NCBI RefSeq assembly: GCF_020525925.1
Contig: NZ_CP084877.1
Location: 99,752-163,751, forward strand
Direction: 5' to 3'
Length of the DNA stretch: 64,000 nucleotides
Source: Klebsiella quasipneumoniae subsp. quasipneumoniae
GTDB lineage: Bacteria; Pseudomonadota; Gammaproteobacteria; Enterobacterales; Enterobacteriaceae
In this document: piece after piece, positions 29,085 through 37,806 of the stretch
Layout of the letters: each line of letters begins with the position of its first letter
How positions within the stretch are numbered: position 1 is the first letter of the stretch
The notes under the pieces: model-generated
What the model was told of the DNA's origin: nothing
Seen by the model: the letters and a program-made list of their open reading frames with translations, nothing else
Databases searched by the model: none
Translations under genes and position numbers: made by a program

Positions 29085-29723
29085 TCATGGCTGGCTCCCG
29101 GCGGCATTCGAGGGCGCATCAAGCATCTGCCGGGCCACCTGTGCGCAGTCACCGGTTTGTGCCACTTTCTCCAGCGCCTGTTTGACGTGAATGTTACCGC
29201 GTACCACGTCATACCCGGCCTGACACCGTACCACCAGAGACGGCACACTCCGGATGCTGTACTGCGTATATAGTGTCGGGTCGATCTGCACTCCGTCGGT
29301 CACGCCATCCTTCACCAGCTGCAGCACCGCGTCAGTGGTGGTCTTCATGTCGTTATTGACGAGCCCACGCAGTGTCGCCGGAATGCCGTACTGCCGGGTT
29401 TCGTGCAGCATCCGCTTCAGCCCCTCTTCAGGTATCGAGAAGGAGACAAAGTACAGCGCCCCTTCTGCTGGCTTTTCCTGATTCGCCGCTTTCTGCTGGC
29501 TGACCAGATTATCGATAAACTGGCGGTCTGATTTGGGCAGAGGATTACGGTTGATTTGCGCCTCAAGCTCCTGCTGCAGCTGTTTATCCGGATGCTGGCG
29601 CAGCTGTTCGCTGAGGTTCTCCTGCTGCTTCAGCCATTCTCTGTCTGTAACAGAGGAGGTTTCAGCCAACACTGCTCGTCCGGTCAGCAAAAGCATGACC
29701 ATAAACAGATTCATTAATTTCAT
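29085..29723 (-). CDS. trbC: Pilus assembly protein TrbC
   Basis: A 212-residue periplasmic protein of F-type systems. It has a signal peptide, then a Glu/Gln-rich helical part (WLKQQENLSEQLRQHP), and the strongly conserved GALYFVSFSIPEEGLKRMLH and VQIDPTLYTQYSIRSVPSLV. It has a thioredoxin-like fold and works with TraW and TraU; in F it is needed for assembly. It starts at the ATG at 29721-29723. Confidence 0.95.
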   Translation of the reverse strand: MKLMNLFMVMLLLTGRAVLAETSSVTDREWLKQQENLSEQLRQHPDKQLQQELEAQINRNPLPKSDRQFIDNLVSQQKAANQEKPAEGALYFVSFSIPEEGLKRMLHETRQYGIPATLRGLVNNDMKTTTDAVLQLVKDGVTDGVQIDPTLYTQYSIRSVPSLVVRCQAGYDVVRGNIHVKQALEKVAQTGDCAQVARQMLDAPSNAAGSQP

Positions 29724-29735
29724 GAGAGACTCCTG

Positions 29736-30728
29736 TCAGAGAAAGACACAATTGCGTTTACGCCACATCAGATAGCCATAGTTCTTACGGGTGTTGGGTG
29801 GATTTTTACCGGCCTCCCAGCGCATCACGCTGCGCCCCACGGGATGGCATTGGCCGCTGTCCGGGTACATGTTCACCATCTGATAGCGCCAGCGCTCTTT
29901 GGGGATGATCGGGGACGGATACTCATAGCAGACCGCCTTGTCCTTCCCGATGCTCTCCATAATTTGTCCCTGCCGGTGAAGCTTGTACGCCATGCGCTCG
30001 CTGACAAGTAACGAGGACTGCAGCGGACTGGACTCGTTGCTTACCCAGCCGCTAAACGGGTACATCGAACCCTGAGAGCCGGCACACCAGAACAGAATAT
30101 CGAGTGGCATATGAAACGCGCTGGCCATAGCGTCAGCCGCGCACGCCCCCTGTGCGATGGGGTTGGCAAACAGGATGGCTTCCGGATTCAGAATGGTGGT
30201 GAGGCTGCTGTCCACCCAGGTCGGGTCAATCTCGGACAGATAGGCTATATCCATGTCTCCGCCTTCCAGACAGCCTGCGGAGGTGATGATGTTCAGCCAG
30301 TAGGTCAGCGGGTACTTGTACCAGTGAACGTGATAAAAAGCGCCGTTCACCTGCTTGTCGTCCTTTCTCGCGGTCCCCATACCGGTCTTGCCGAGATTGA
30401 TACTGAAGCCCCCCAGATTGACCATACAGCCAGGCGAACGGCTGACGTCCGTCATGGCCATCGGCTCCCAGTACCCGATGGCCAGGCCGGGGCGAACAAA
30501 AATCGGTGGCGGCGCCGGACACAGCTGCAGGGGACTACCCGGATTGCTGGTATCAGGCAGATCGCCTTTACCAACCTGCACGCTGCCGAGTGATAAAGGA
30601 AATATGCAGCGCCAGCACACATCGGTGATCGGGTTAACAAACCGGCCCTCACAGGAGGGATCAGCAGCCGCACTGAGGCTGTACCCCCACAACATCAGGG
30701 CACTCAGGAAAAGCGTCAGGGTTTTCAC
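29736..30728 (-). CDS. traU: Transfer protein TraU
   Basis: A 330-residue Cys-rich periplasmic protein needed for DNA transfer more than for pilus extension. The length is as in F. Landmarks are CEGRFVNPITDVCWRCIFPL after a signal peptide, VGKGDLPDTSNPGSPLQLCP, and DILFWCAGSQGSMYPFSGW. The frame begins at a GTG (30726-30728) with AAGGA upstream; no better ATG precedes it. Ten bases separate it from traW. Confidence 0.95.
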   Translation of the reverse strand: MKTLTLFLSALMLWGYSLSAAADPSCEGRFVNPITDVCWRCIFPLSLGSVQVGKGDLPDTSNPGSPLQLCPAPPPIFVRPGLAIGYWEPMAMTDVSRSPGCMVNLGGFSINLGKTGMGTARKDDKQVNGAFYHVHWYKYPLTYWLNIITSAGCLEGGDMDIAYLSEIDPTWVDSSLTTILNPEAILFANPIAQGACAADAMASAFHMPLDILFWCAGSQGSMYPFSGWVSNESSPLQSSLLVSERMAYKLHRQGQIMESIGKDKAVCYEYPSPIIPKERWRYQMVNMYPDSGQCHPVGRSVMRWEAGKNPPNTRKNYGYLMWRKRNCVFL

Positions 30729-30738
30729 AGAAACATCC

Positions 30739-31365
30739 TTATTTTACAGGGAAGGTCTCAATATTCAGGCGTTCACCGGATGGCGCCGGCGTGATCCGCG
30801 CCGGGACCGCCGTCAGGCCAAATCGCTTGCTCAGTACGCCGTTCTGGTCGAAATAGATCCGGCTGTCCAGCGCTGCGGAGGTGTCCGGGATACTGCCACG
30901 CACCAGGATAATTTTGCTCATCAGGGTTTCCGGCACCTGACGCTTCATCCAGGCCAGCTGGTCGGCATCGTCTCCATTGATGAAGTACAGGGTCTGGACA
31001 AACGGTACGGTTTTAAGCGGGTTCACCACATCGCCCTTGCGGGCAAACACCCGCCCCTCATTGTCCTTCAGGTCTTCGGTCAGGCGGATGCTGGGATCAA
31101 ACCAGCGCTGCTCGTATTTCTCCGCACGCTTAATGCCCTCCACCGGTGCCGGGCGCTGACTGTTCTCGATAACCCGCTGCTTAAACGCATCCATCGTCTG
31201 GTCCCACTGGCCAGAGGATTGCAGTGACTGCAGACGCTGCGTGATGAGCTGCAGCATGTCCTGCTCCCGGACGGGCCATAAATCCCCCCAGGTACCGAGA
31301 TCAGCCGCCTGAGTCAGCGGCGATACCAGGCAGGCGGAGAGCAGACAGTCTTTCAGTCGTATCAT
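30739..31365 (-). CDS. traW: Pilus assembly protein TraW
   Basis: A 208-residue periplasmic protein close to F TraW. A signal peptide ends before ADLGTWGDLWPVREQDML, a conserved start of the mature form. The rest includes LYFINGDDADQLAWMKRQ and KIILVRGSIPD. It works with TrbC in pilus assembly. Its ATG shares bases with the trbI stop (TAATG). Confidence 0.95.
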   Translation of the reverse strand: MIRLKDCLLSACLVSPLTQAADLGTWGDLWPVREQDMLQLITQRLQSLQSSGQWDQTMDAFKQRVIENSQRPAPVEGIKRAEKYEQRWFDPSIRLTEDLKDNEGRVFARKGDVVNPLKTVPFVQTLYFINGDDADQLAWMKRQVPETLMSKIILVRGSIPDTSAALDSRIYFDQNGVLSKRFGLTAVPARITPAPSGERLNIETFPVK

Positions 31366-31766
31366 TACTGTTCTCCTTTCATCCGGCGGGCAATGTCGTG
31401 CTGGATGTTGCGGGTCACATCGGGGGCGCCCTGAACCACGGCAGGTGAAACCAGAATGACCACATGATGCTGCTGCTGATACTCCGCCAGACTCTTCTCC
31501 AGCGCGTCGTTAAACCGGTCAGAGAGCGCTTTTGACTGCGCTTTTGACTGCGCTTCTGTCAGCTGCTTCTGACTGACACTGTCCATAAAGCTGTCGAGCG
31601 TCTTCTTCATATCAAAAGCCACCACCCGCGGCGTGGAGTACTCCAGAACCACGCGCGAGAGAAACGCGCTGGTTGCCAGGGCGAAAAGCACGAGAGCAAC
31701 GATGACAGATATCCGGCGAAAGGTATGAGAGGTCGTACTGACCGGTTGTTCGGTGTTGTTTTTCAT
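31365..31766 (-). CDS. trbI: Inner-membrane protein TrbI
   Basis: A 133-residue protein with one N-terminal membrane anchor (about residues 18-38) and a periplasmic helical domain, matching F TrbI (RVVLEYSTPRVVAFDMKKTL; HVVILVSPAVVQGAPDVT). It affects pilus retraction in F. A tandem near-repeat, SKAQSKAL, lies in the helix. I chose the ATG at 31764-31766, which overlaps the traC stop as TGATG; the frame also has a GTG one codon upstream. Confidence 0.93.
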   Translation of the reverse strand: MKNNTEQPVSTTSHTFRRISVIVALVLFALATSAFLSRVVLEYSTPRVVAFDMKKTLDSFMDSVSQKQLTEAQSKAQSKALSDRFNDALEKSLAEYQQQHHVVILVSPAVVQGAPDVTRNIQHDIARRMKGEQ

Positions 31767-34405
31767 CACTGTTTATCCTCCATGTCATTCACCGGTATTC
31801 GGGATTCAAGCTCAGCCATTTCGTCTTTAAAGTTGCGGCACGCCAGTCCGTATACCGCATCGTGGATATCGACCCCCTCCTGCCGGCGAGCTTGCATGTA
31901 CTCAAAATCCGGGCCTTTGGAGGAGTACATCGCCCGGCTGAGCGGGTCGACGAACAGGCGGTGCCAGGAGCAGTTCGCTTCCACCTGCAGCATAAAAGAG
32001 GAGAACCACTGCTCTTTGGCCGAACCGAAGCCGTTAATCATGTCTTTCTCCAGCTTGCTGAACTGATCCGGGTACAGCTGGTTATACTTGGCAAATTCCT
32101 TCGCTGACTGCTTCAGAATGGCCTTGTACGATGAGTTCCCCCACGCTGCACGTGCGGCGCTGGAGGCGGTCGGGGAGTCGAAGTCGACGATGTTCTGCGT
32201 GATGGTGATGTATGCGCCGGTATGTCGACGCGCGGTACGGTAGCCTTTCTCGATAAACTGCCCCACTTTTTCATTCTTGAAATCAAGGAGCTTCCATCCT
32301 TCATCGATGACGTTCAGTTTTTTCAGGCCACGCGGTGACTGATACATCCTGTTCTCGATGTAAATAATCAATGAAAACATCACAGCGATAAGCAGAGAGG
32401 GCCTCGACTCCAGGCCACCGAGTTCCAGTACCACCATCCGGGCATCATCGTGGAGTGTTGGTTTATCTGAGTTGAAATAGTCCCCGTAGATCCCATTCAC
32501 CGTGTACTGATCGAGCAGGATTATCATCTCGTCCAGACGGCCCCGGATTGTCGGGGAATCAGCATATTCATCGCTGTCCTTCGCGTCCTGTAAAAACTGC
32601 ACTACGTCATCAACGCGTGCCTGATTACGTTTGCTTAACCAGGCCGCCTGAACTGCCTGCAGAAGCAGGCCTTCATGGACTTCATCGAGGTTGCCGTTCG
32701 GACTGGCCATCACCGACATCTGATCGCGTATACGTTCTGCTGACATGTCGAAGTGAGCATCATCCAGCACGTTGGCGAATGGGTTAAACTTGAGGGTATC
32801 GCCATCGAGATATACGCCCCCCATGTTTTCACACAGGGACTTATAGCCATCGCCCATATCGAACACCCAGGCAAACCCGCCGGAGTCGAGCACACTGCGA
32901 ATGAGGGGCTGAATCAGACCGGTTTTACCCGCCCCGGACGTCCCGCAGACCGCCATGTTGAAATTGGTATTGTTCATTCCCTCGTAGAACAGGTCGATGA
33001 ACGCCAGCTGGTTTCGGTAGGTGGGCGCCAGGAGTCCCGCCGGCGCCAGCGGGCTGTCAGCGACGATCGGCAGGAGGTTAGCCACCTGGAACGTCTCCGC
33101 CCGCTTAACCACGCCTGCCGCCTGCAGCTCTTTAAACAGACCCTCACCACACTTGAACGGCATCATGGCCAGAAAGTTACGCAGGTGATGGTAGCGGGCC
33201 GGGATAAGCTGGAAACCGCCTTTACGGTAGCTGTTGAGCACCTGCTGTTCAGCGGCGAGAGAGGCCTCTGTGCTGTCTGCGGTGTACGTGGTGATATTAA
33301 AGAAATAGGACACCAGGGAGGTCTGGTTGGTCGACAGTCGCTGGCGGATATCGCCCCACTCCTGCATTTCCTTTATCACGTTCGGAAAGTACTTCGCGTA
33401 GGAGGTTTTGCTTTTCTTCTCCACGTCCATGAACTTCAGGTTGGCTTCGTTCTGGGTCTTCACCTGGTCCTCCACCATCAGCGTCAGCGTGATGACAAAG
33501 GGGCAGGAAATGGAGAGCTCCGGGTTAAGCAGGTTGGCGTAGTTGTCCGCAGCGGTCCAGAGGAAGGCCATTTCCGGATCACTCTCCAGATGGTAGCTCG
33601 TCACCCGGGTCACGCACTCTTTCCCGTCGCGCCCCAGGCGGCCAATTTTCAGATGACCGGCGGTGACCTGCATATCAAAGCTGTCATCGACACACTGATA
33701 GTTCAGATCCTGATAGGGGTCCAGCTTATACGGTACGCGGTACATTTCGTGCGGGTCCGGGTTTATCAGCTCACGCATCAGTTCGACCAGCCCGGCAGCA
33801 TCAAGGATACGCGTCGGAATATAGGCACCGCCCAGTGACGCCCGCAGGATTTTTATCTGGTTCTCCATCTCGACAATTTGCGTGGTGGAGTTCTTCTTCC
33901 TGGGTACGCAGCAGGAGATGTACACGCGGTAGTTACGCAGCGTCAGTGGCAAATCCAGATCAGGAGGCAGGGGGAACTTCGTCTCCGCTGCCCGGAGGTA
34001 GTAGGCCTGGGTAATGGCGTTAAACTTCTTAGCCTGTTTACCACTCCAGCGGAATTCACGCAGACCATAGTCGATATCATTGCCGACCAGTTTGCTGGAG
34101 ACCAGATGAAAACTGACCGGGACGCCCCGGGGAAGTTTGCTGCGCAGTAAATGCTCCAGTGTGGCGACGATACTTTTATCCGCACCGGGTAAAGGACGCG
34201 CCTCAAACATAAAACCGACGGTTTTGTTATTAATAAACAGACCGGTCGCGGAATCATAATCCTTATAGGGCAGAATACGGCTGAACTGGGGGAAATTCAT
34301 GCTGCCCAGCGTGTCATTGGCTTTCGCGGATTCGTCGGGCAGCTTCAGTGCTGACACCAGTGAATTCACAGCCTGGGTGACAGTATCGATGATGTTATTA
34401 CTCAT
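31766..34405 (-). CDS. traC: Type IV secretion ATPase TraC
   Basis: An 879-residue VirB4-class ATPase that powers pilus assembly from the inner-membrane face. Walker A is AVCGTSGAGKTGLIQPLIRS near residue 487, and Walker B is KLNVIDEGWKLLDF near 695. The N-terminal domain has FPQFSRILPYKDYD and MFEARPLPGADKS, as in F TraC. Length matches F (875). It overlaps trbI by one base. Confidence 0.97.
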   Translation of the reverse strand: MSNNIIDTVTQAVNSLVSALKLPDESAKANDTLGSMNFPQFSRILPYKDYDSATGLFINNKTVGFMFEARPLPGADKSIVATLEHLLRSKLPRGVPVSFHLVSSKLVGNDIDYGLREFRWSGKQAKKFNAITQAYYLRAAETKFPLPPDLDLPLTLRNYRVYISCCVPRKKNSTTQIVEMENQIKILRASLGGAYIPTRILDAAGLVELMRELINPDPHEMYRVPYKLDPYQDLNYQCVDDSFDMQVTAGHLKIGRLGRDGKECVTRVTSYHLESDPEMAFLWTAADNYANLLNPELSISCPFVITLTLMVEDQVKTQNEANLKFMDVEKKSKTSYAKYFPNVIKEMQEWGDIRQRLSTNQTSLVSYFFNITTYTADSTEASLAAEQQVLNSYRKGGFQLIPARYHHLRNFLAMMPFKCGEGLFKELQAAGVVKRAETFQVANLLPIVADSPLAPAGLLAPTYRNQLAFIDLFYEGMNNTNFNMAVCGTSGAGKTGLIQPLIRSVLDSGGFAWVFDMGDGYKSLCENMGGVYLDGDTLKFNPFANVLDDAHFDMSAERIRDQMSVMASPNGNLDEVHEGLLLQAVQAAWLSKRNQARVDDVVQFLQDAKDSDEYADSPTIRGRLDEMIILLDQYTVNGIYGDYFNSDKPTLHDDARMVVLELGGLESRPSLLIAVMFSLIIYIENRMYQSPRGLKKLNVIDEGWKLLDFKNEKVGQFIEKGYRTARRHTGAYITITQNIVDFDSPTASSAARAAWGNSSYKAILKQSAKEFAKYNQLYPDQFSKLEKDMINGFGSAKEQWFSSFMLQVEANCSWHRLFVDPLSRAMYSSKGPDFEYMQARRQEGVDIHDAVYGLACRNFKDEMAELESRIPVNDMEDKQ

Positions 34406-34476
34406 GCGGGCGTTCCTTTAAGAGCATTTCAAAATAACAAGGGTAATAAATGGCAAGAAGAATATTCACAGCCGCA

Positions 34477-34875
34477 CTAGAAACTCCTTCTTATAATGGA
34501 AAGCACTGGAATAAAAAACAATAAACACATGGATGCAATAATCTGACCCATAAAGATCGCATCCAACAACATCGCCCCTTGCCACAAACAAATAAGCAGA
34601 GTGATAAATAACAAAACCACATGAAAGAAAACAATCAGGAACAGAAGGTTCGCTGAGAACTCCCCATCACTAATTTCCACCTCCAGGCAGAAAAAATAAA
34701 AGACACACAGACTACAGATAATATAGAGGCCTTCATGTCGAATACCCTGAAGGAAATCAGGAGAAAACTCTCCTGCCAGTCCATTGTATGTCAGCCTGGC
34801 TCCCAGATAGATGAGCCAGTAGACTGGAGGGATAAACAAAAACCCATACTTTCTAAAAAACAGCATCATATCCAT
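34477..34875 (-). CDS. Unknown membrane protein, traC-traV block, gene 7
   Basis: A 132-residue protein with about four hydrophobic segments and almost no soluble part. No family is recognised. AGGGG sits directly before the first ATG (34873-34875), so the in-frame ATG two codons later (34867-34869) may be the real start. It is the last of seven small unknown genes between traV and traC, where F has only traR and a few short frames. Confidence 0.65.
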   Translation of the reverse strand: MDMMLFFRKYGFLFIPPVYWLIYLGARLTYNGLAGEFSPDFLQGIRHEGLYIICSLCVFYFFCLEVEISDGEFSANLLFLIVFFHVVLLFITLLICLWQGAMLLDAIFMGQIIASMCLLFFIPVLSIIRRSF

Positions 34876-34882
34876 CCCCTGA

Positions 34883-35173
34883 TCATTTGTTCACATTGTT
34901 CAGTGCGTTAAGTTGTTTATGTTTCTCGTTACATTTAGCGGCAATTTTCTTCGCATCGTGAAGGGTTAATGGTCCCGGGCTATTACGGAGTGCCGTTCGA
35001 AAATCCTCACCGGCACAGGGTATTTCATGAGAAATCATTAATAACTGTTCTTCAGTCGCTGTACCGTTATCTCTGTAATCATCGTAAACAAGATACAGCA
35101 GACCACCCCAAAAAAAGAGTGGAAAGGCCCAGTTAACAATGTGTTTAACCGCGTTCGCGACGTTTACTTTCAT
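34883..35173 (-). CDS. Unknown single-span protein, traC-traV block, gene 6
   Basis: A 96-residue protein with one membrane segment near residues 14-30 (WAFPLFFWGGLLYLVYDD) and a charged domain with two cysteines (EIPCAGEDFRTAL ... KIAAKCNEKHKQL). The ATG overlaps the preceding stop as ATGA, so it is translationally coupled. No family is recognised. The one-span, two-Cys layout resembles its neighbours. Confidence 0.65.
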   Translation of the reverse strand: MKVNVANAVKHIVNWAFPLFFWGGLLYLVYDDYRDNGTATEEQLLMISHEIPCAGEDFRTALRNSPGPLTLHDAKKIAAKCNEKHKQLNALNNVNK

Positions 35174-35574
35174 TTTTTATTCGTCTGGTATAATTCCCAC
35201 TGATGGATATACGCATAATACCGCTCACCTGGCACATTAATGATGATGCCATCACAGTCCAGTTTATTAACAGGGCTGGTAAAAGCGCCTGTCGGTATGT
35301 TTACTTCAAGTGTCTTGCAGTCGTTTTTCCAGTGTCTACCTGCTTCAAGTTCATCCATCGAAAATGAGTGAATGGAGATAACGAACATCCCGCAAAACCC
35401 AACCACCGCTATAAGCGCACAGTATATGAATGTATCGCCTCTGTTAACTCGAAGATTGAATTTTTCAGGGATGGCAACCATTGCCAGCGCACCGACCACA
35501 CCAATAACAAAAAGAATCAGGCATATACCGTTAAGCCATGCAACGTTATGTCCAAGTATATAGTACGCTTTCAC
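35170..35574 (-). CDS. Unknown membrane protein with WKNDC motif, gene 5
   Basis: About 134 residues: two membrane segments, then a probably periplasmic domain reading RHWKNDCKTLEVNIPTGAF, followed by SPVNKLDCDGIIINV. The same pattern appears in the gene at 36201-36491. I chose the GTG at 35572-35574 because AAGGA lies 8 bases upstream; a TTG at 35604 has no ribosome binding site. Coupled to the next gene by ATGA. No known family. Confidence 0.6.
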   Translation of the reverse strand: MKAYYILGHNVAWLNGICLILFVIGVVGALAMVAIPEKFNLRVNRGDTFIYCALIAVVGFCGMFVISIHSFSMDELEAGRHWKNDCKTLEVNIPTGAFTSPVNKLDCDGIIINVPGERYYAYIHQWELYQTNKK

Positions 35575-35640
35575 TTTCTTATTCCTTATGCTGCATACTT
35601 TCAAATAACGTGAGATTGTTAATACTGACCATCGGTCTTA

Positions 35641-35958
35641 CTATTCACCGGCCCCCATCCGATCAAAGGAATAAATCAAGACATAAAACATATAAAAGAT
35701 CACTGTGGCTGTAAAAAATCCCGTTATTACTGACAGCGTCAAATCAGGAGAACCGGCCCACATGTTTTTATCCATAAATACCATGAAAGAAAATAAAGCA
35801 CTGAGACCTGTAAGCCCAAACAACATTAAAATATAGGCAAGCGCATCTCTTATAAAAACACCCATAATTACATAGCCGTAACCACAGATAATGATTGCCA
35901 TTGCAAAAAACAGTCGTACATAACCATCACTATCAAAAATTAACAGAGACTCAGCCAT
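35641..35958 (-). CDS. Unknown four-span membrane protein, gene 4
   Basis: A 105-residue very hydrophobic protein with about three or four membrane segments. Its ATG follows the stop of the preceding gene directly (TAAATG), so the pair is coupled. No family is recognised; its position in the tra operon suggests co-expression with transfer genes. Confidence 0.62.
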   Translation of the reverse strand: MAESLLIFDSDGYVRLFFAMAIIICGYGYVIMGVFIRDALAYILMLFGLTGLSALFSFMVFMDKNMWAGSPDLTLSVITGFFTATVIFYMFYVLIYSFDRMGAGE

Positions 35959-36177
35959 TTACCCACCCTCACTCAATGTTTCCATCACGCTGTTCAAAGG
36001 CTCGCGTGTTTTAATTTCAATGCACTCTCCTGTATTACTTCCGTAACCTCTGCCTCCACGTGCTTCGAGTACCCGTAGCATTTTTATGCAGACATCTGTA
36101 TTAGGCATAGGAGTAACATCCCAAATTCCACCACCACTACTCGGCGTCATCAGCACCAGAAAAATAAAGGCATGCAT
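35959..36177 (-). CDS. Unknown small exported protein, gene 3
   Basis: A 72-residue protein with a short hydrophobic start (MHAFIFLVLM) and a soluble remainder with two cysteines (TDVCIKMLRVLEARGG; NTGECIEIKTREPL). AGAGG precedes the ATG at 36175-36177. It may be a small periplasmic protein. No family is recognised. Confidence 0.58.
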   Translation of the reverse strand: MHAFIFLVLMTPSSGGGIWDVTPMPNTDVCIKMLRVLEARGGRGYGSNTGECIEIKTREPLNSVMETLSEGG

Positions 36178-36200
36178 ACTTTATTGCCTCTGTTTATATA

Positions 36201-36491
36201 TTAACGAATGAATATTTCTTTCATTGCCTCTGCGAGAGTTGTTTGCTTATCGCCACTCATCGCTCTGTCATAATCAGACTTGCTTACATTTTCAATAACA
36301 TCACCACACTGAAGTCGATTTTGCGCAGGAGAGAAAAACCCTTTATCAATATTGGTCTCAAGCAACCGGCAGTCATTTTTCCAGTGATGAGAAAGAGCTT
36401 CGGGCACTGTATTACTGTCAGTAGAAAACAGCAGGCTATAACCTGCCAATAAAAATACCAGCATCATCGTCCATTTGAATAATTCATCCAT
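36201..36491 (-). CDS. Unknown single-span protein with WKNDC motif, gene 2
   Basis: A 96-residue protein with one N-terminal membrane segment (about 5-23). Its domain reads HHWKNDCRLLETNIDKGFF, then SPAQNRLQCGDVIENV. This is clearly the same module as in the gene at 35170-35574, so the two are paralogues. The domain should be periplasmic, and the two cysteines could form a disulfide. It starts 4 bases after the preceding stop. Confidence 0.62.
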   Translation of the reverse strand: MDELFKWTMMLVFLLAGYSLLFSTDSNTVPEALSHHWKNDCRLLETNIDKGFFSPAQNRLQCGDVIENVSKSDYDRAMSGDKQTTLAEAMKEIFIR

Positions 36492-36495
36492 AACG

Positions 36496-36906
36496 TTACT
36501 TACCTTCCGTACTGAGTTTATTAATCTCTGCCTTATCCCTGTATCTCACATCCATATACCGTGTTACGCCATCCGGGCAAGACCAGGCATCTTTTGCTTT
36601 AGCCAGAAACCCTGCCTGCTGCGCTTCAAATGCGGAGACTCTGCAGTTTTTCAGCGTATAGATGATATTTTCTTTCCTGTTTATAATTTGTTTATATGTT
36701 GACTCAGGATCAAGAACTCCTGTTGCTGTAGTAATCATACTCACCATACACAGTATCACACTGAGGGTTTTACCCCACCAGGATGTGATTACTCTCTGAA
36801 AAAAGGCAGACACGATTACGGCAGAACCAACAATCAGCATCAACATAAAAATATATGACGAATCTTCGCGTAAAAGCAGCCATAGATATTTCATTGAGTC
36901 AGTCAT
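36496..36906 (-). CDS. Unknown membrane protein, traC-traV block, gene 1
   Basis: A 136-residue protein with two membrane segments (about 16-36 and 44-64) and a C-terminal domain with two cysteines (LKNCRVSAFEAQQAGFLAKA; AWSCPDGVTRYMD). This is a looser version of the LKNDC-type module in the next gene. AAAGGA precedes the ATG at 36904-36906. First of the block after traV. Confidence 0.65.
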   Translation of the reverse strand: MTDSMKYLWLLLREDSSYIFMLMLIVGSAVIVSAFFQRVITSWWGKTLSVILCMVSMITTATGVLDPESTYKQIINRKENIIYTLKNCRVSAFEAQQAGFLAKAKDAWSCPDGVTRYMDVRYRDKAEINKLSTEGK

Positions 36907-37037
36907 TTTTCAAATCCTTTCATTTTTCGTTATCGACGTTCATTTCACACGCTACCGCCCATCCCTTTCAACGCAGAGGGCACTCGTTTTAATTCAGAAA
37001 TGAGAACTTCCTGCAGCGCCAGTAATGGCGCTGTGAA

Positions 37038-37607
37038 TCAATTAAGGCGAGGTTGTCCCCACGCCGATGGTGTCACGACAAAAAGAACCGTTGCTGGCTG
37101 GTGATATACATCATCTGCATCCACATACGGCGCTATCCACAATGACGTTGTCTCCTCCCCTTTTCTTAATGGCCGGGGATAATTACCAGGAACCGTCACC
37201 GGCGATGTAAAAGTTGATACACTCACTGGTCGAACAGCTGGCGCTACAGCCACGGGCCGATACACCGGCATACTGACTTTCCTGTTATTCGTCAGCAATC
37301 CTGACGTTACTGTATTAGTCGGTGCAGTTGTCGTTGCTCCGGGACGCATTAAATTTGGCTGTGGCGGCAATGGGTACGAATTAACTGATGTGGTTCTGAA
37401 ATTACCCTCAGCCAGTTGTGGCAACCCGGCCGCAGCCGGCTTTGCATCACTGCGTTCCTCTTTCAGCTTCGCTTTTTCATTTGCCTGCTCCATCGTCATA
37501 CAGGTATCCGACGTCGTGGCATTACATTGAAATTCGGTCTCTGTGCCCGCACACCCGGTTAAGAGCAAAGCGCTGCCCAGAGGAATTAACAGCATTAATT
37601 CCTTCAT
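37038..37607 (-). CDS. traV: Outer-membrane lipoprotein TraV
   Basis: A 189-residue lipoprotein that forms part of the outer-membrane pore with TraK and TraB. It has a signal peptide with lipobox LLTGCAG, then ETEFQCNATTSDTCMTMEQA, the Cys-containing core of TraV. The central part is Pro/Thr-rich, and the C-terminus SLWIAPYVDADDVYHQPATV matches the family. I chose the ATG at 37605-37607, which directly precedes the signal peptide. It is a little longer than F TraV because of the Pro-rich insert. Confidence 0.92.
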   Translation of the reverse strand: MKELMLLIPLGSALLLTGCAGTETEFQCNATTSDTCMTMEQANEKAKLKEERSDAKPAAAGLPQLAEGNFRTTSVNSYPLPPQPNLMRPGATTTAPTNTVTSGLLTNNRKVSMPVYRPVAVAPAVRPVSVSTFTSPVTVPGNYPRPLRKGEETTSLWIAPYVDADDVYHQPATVLFVVTPSAWGQPRLN

Positions 37608-37626
37608 ATATTCACCCGTAATCTGT

Positions 37627-37803
37627 TTATTTTTTAAAAATCGATTTCCAGTCAGTCTTCCTGAATACTGCTTCTGCAAGATTATTAGCAGCCCTTACAA
37701 GCTCCTCATAAAGTTTGGGGTCTAAATAATTTGCAGATTGAGGTACAGTGTTAGGCTCCTTTTCTCCTGCTTCCTGTTCATTACGCAGGTACCCCCCTGA
37801 CAT
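37627..37803 (-). CDS. Small acidic protein in trbD/trbG position
   Basis: A 58-residue frame with ATG at 37801-37803 and stop TAA at 37627-37629. It starts 3 bases after the traP stop and has GAAGG in front, so coupling is likely. It reads YLDPKLYEELVRAANNLAEA and ends FRKTDWKSIFKK, and is soluble and helical. F has trbD and trbG between traP and traV; this may be the local equivalent, but I cannot confirm homology. Confidence 0.6.
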   Translation of the reverse strand: MSGGYLRNEQEAGEKEPNTVPQSANYLDPKLYEELVRAANNLAEAVFRKTDWKSIFKK

Positions 37804-37806
37804 CCT

